Shown: piece by piece, positions 63,966-64,000 of the stretch
Position numbering within the stretch: the first letter of the stretch is position 1
How the letters are laid out: each line of letters starts with the position of its first letter
Origin: Polyangium spumosum
GTDB lineage: Bacteria > Myxococcota_A > Polyangia > Polyangiales > Polyangiaceae
DNA length: 64,000 nt
NCBI RefSeq assembly: GCF_009649845.1
Contig: NZ_WJIE01000016.1
Coordinates: forward strand, 116,315 to 180,314
Direction of reading: 5' to 3'
The notes under the pieces: generated by a model
Told to the model about the DNA's origin: nothing
The model's database searches: none
Seen by the model: only the letters and a program-made list of their open reading frames with translations
Position numbers and translations under genes: made by a program

Positions 63966-64000
63966 ATGCCCTGGAGGGAGAGCCGTGTCGTGGAGGAGCG
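63966..64000 (+). CDS. IS481-family-like transposase (5' fragment)
   Basis: Only the first codons are in the window: M-P-W-R-E-S-R-V-V-E-E-R. This matches the characteristic MPW(K/R)E... start of IS481-type transposases, which continue with a helix-turn-helix and a DDE catalytic domain. Assignment rests on this short match and on the adjacent IS-end repeats. Confidence 0.55.
   Translation, partial: MPWRESRVVEE

Larger units (their letters stand above)
63871..64000 (+). mobile_element. left end of IS481-like element (continues outside window)
   Basis: Beyond the broken PEGA gene the sequence contains CCTGGGTGACAG twice (63889-63900 and 63914-63925), typical of IS termini, then a transposase start. 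The right boundary is outside the window. Confidence 0.6.

Overview
The window looks like chromosome of a large-genome myxobacterium, probably Polyangiales (Polyangium/Sorangium-like). The evidence is very high GC with strong third-position bias, many GTG/TTG starts in 4-base stop/start overlaps, Hanks-type kinase and FHA/zinc-ribbon proteins, PEGA and PGRS-like surface proteins, Cys-rich lipoproteins and hybrid histidine kinases. The genus is an inference. No rRNA, tRNA or CRISPR array was recognised.

Layout. 1-12.7 kb: parts of a MoxR-vWA-beta-propeller type ternary conflict system (DUF5682 protein cut by the window edge; then vWA, SWIM, small protein and a large bpX-like protein), interrupted by secreted proteins, a peroxiredoxin, a 43-bp tandem repeat array, a metallophosphoesterase and a GT39-like membrane protein carrying an in-frame palindromic repeat. 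12.7-17.4 kb: two sensor histidine kinases. 17.4-23.1 kb: envelope-glycan-type genes (flippase-like protein, DUF362, GT2-PaaK fusion, SDR). 23.1-36.8 kb: mixed genes, including a secreted protein with an in-frame UGA, a methyltransferase, coaX, an orphan FecCD permease, a dihaem lipoprotein, a Nudix protein with a degenerate Nudix box, an FHA protein, ruvA and a LysM protein. 36.8-43.5 kb: probable defence island with a PARIS-like AriA/AriB pair and an ATPase/DUF4276 pair, with a radical-SAM operon between them and a degenerate 64-bp repeat array at the end. 43.5-55.8 kb: purine/urate catabolism (membrane urate oxidase PuuD, allantoinase, allantoicase, OHCU decarboxylase, HIU hydrolase, malate-synthase-like aldolase), with Slt transglycosylase, Ser/Thr kinase and dipeptidase genes among them. 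55.8-58.4 kb: DExH helicase. 58.5-64 kb: PEGA and glycine-rich surface lipoproteins in an inverted duplication whose second PEGA copy is cut off by an IS481-like element running out of the window.

How genes work together. Urate is oxidised by PuuD, then HIU hydrolase and OHCU decarboxylase give allantoin, and allantoinase and allantoicase give ureidoglycolate; the aldolase-like protein may use the glyoxylate released. The two ATPase+TOPRIM-like pairs share one logic: an ABC-type sensor ATPase coupled to a nuclease-like effector.

Regulation. At least eight genes have a TAnnnT -10-like hexamer 5-8 nt before the start codon and no visible Shine-Dalgarno sequence, which suggests leaderless transcripts. 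Only two stretches over 300 bp lack genes (3150-3555 and 43142-43540), and both are filled by tandem repeats.
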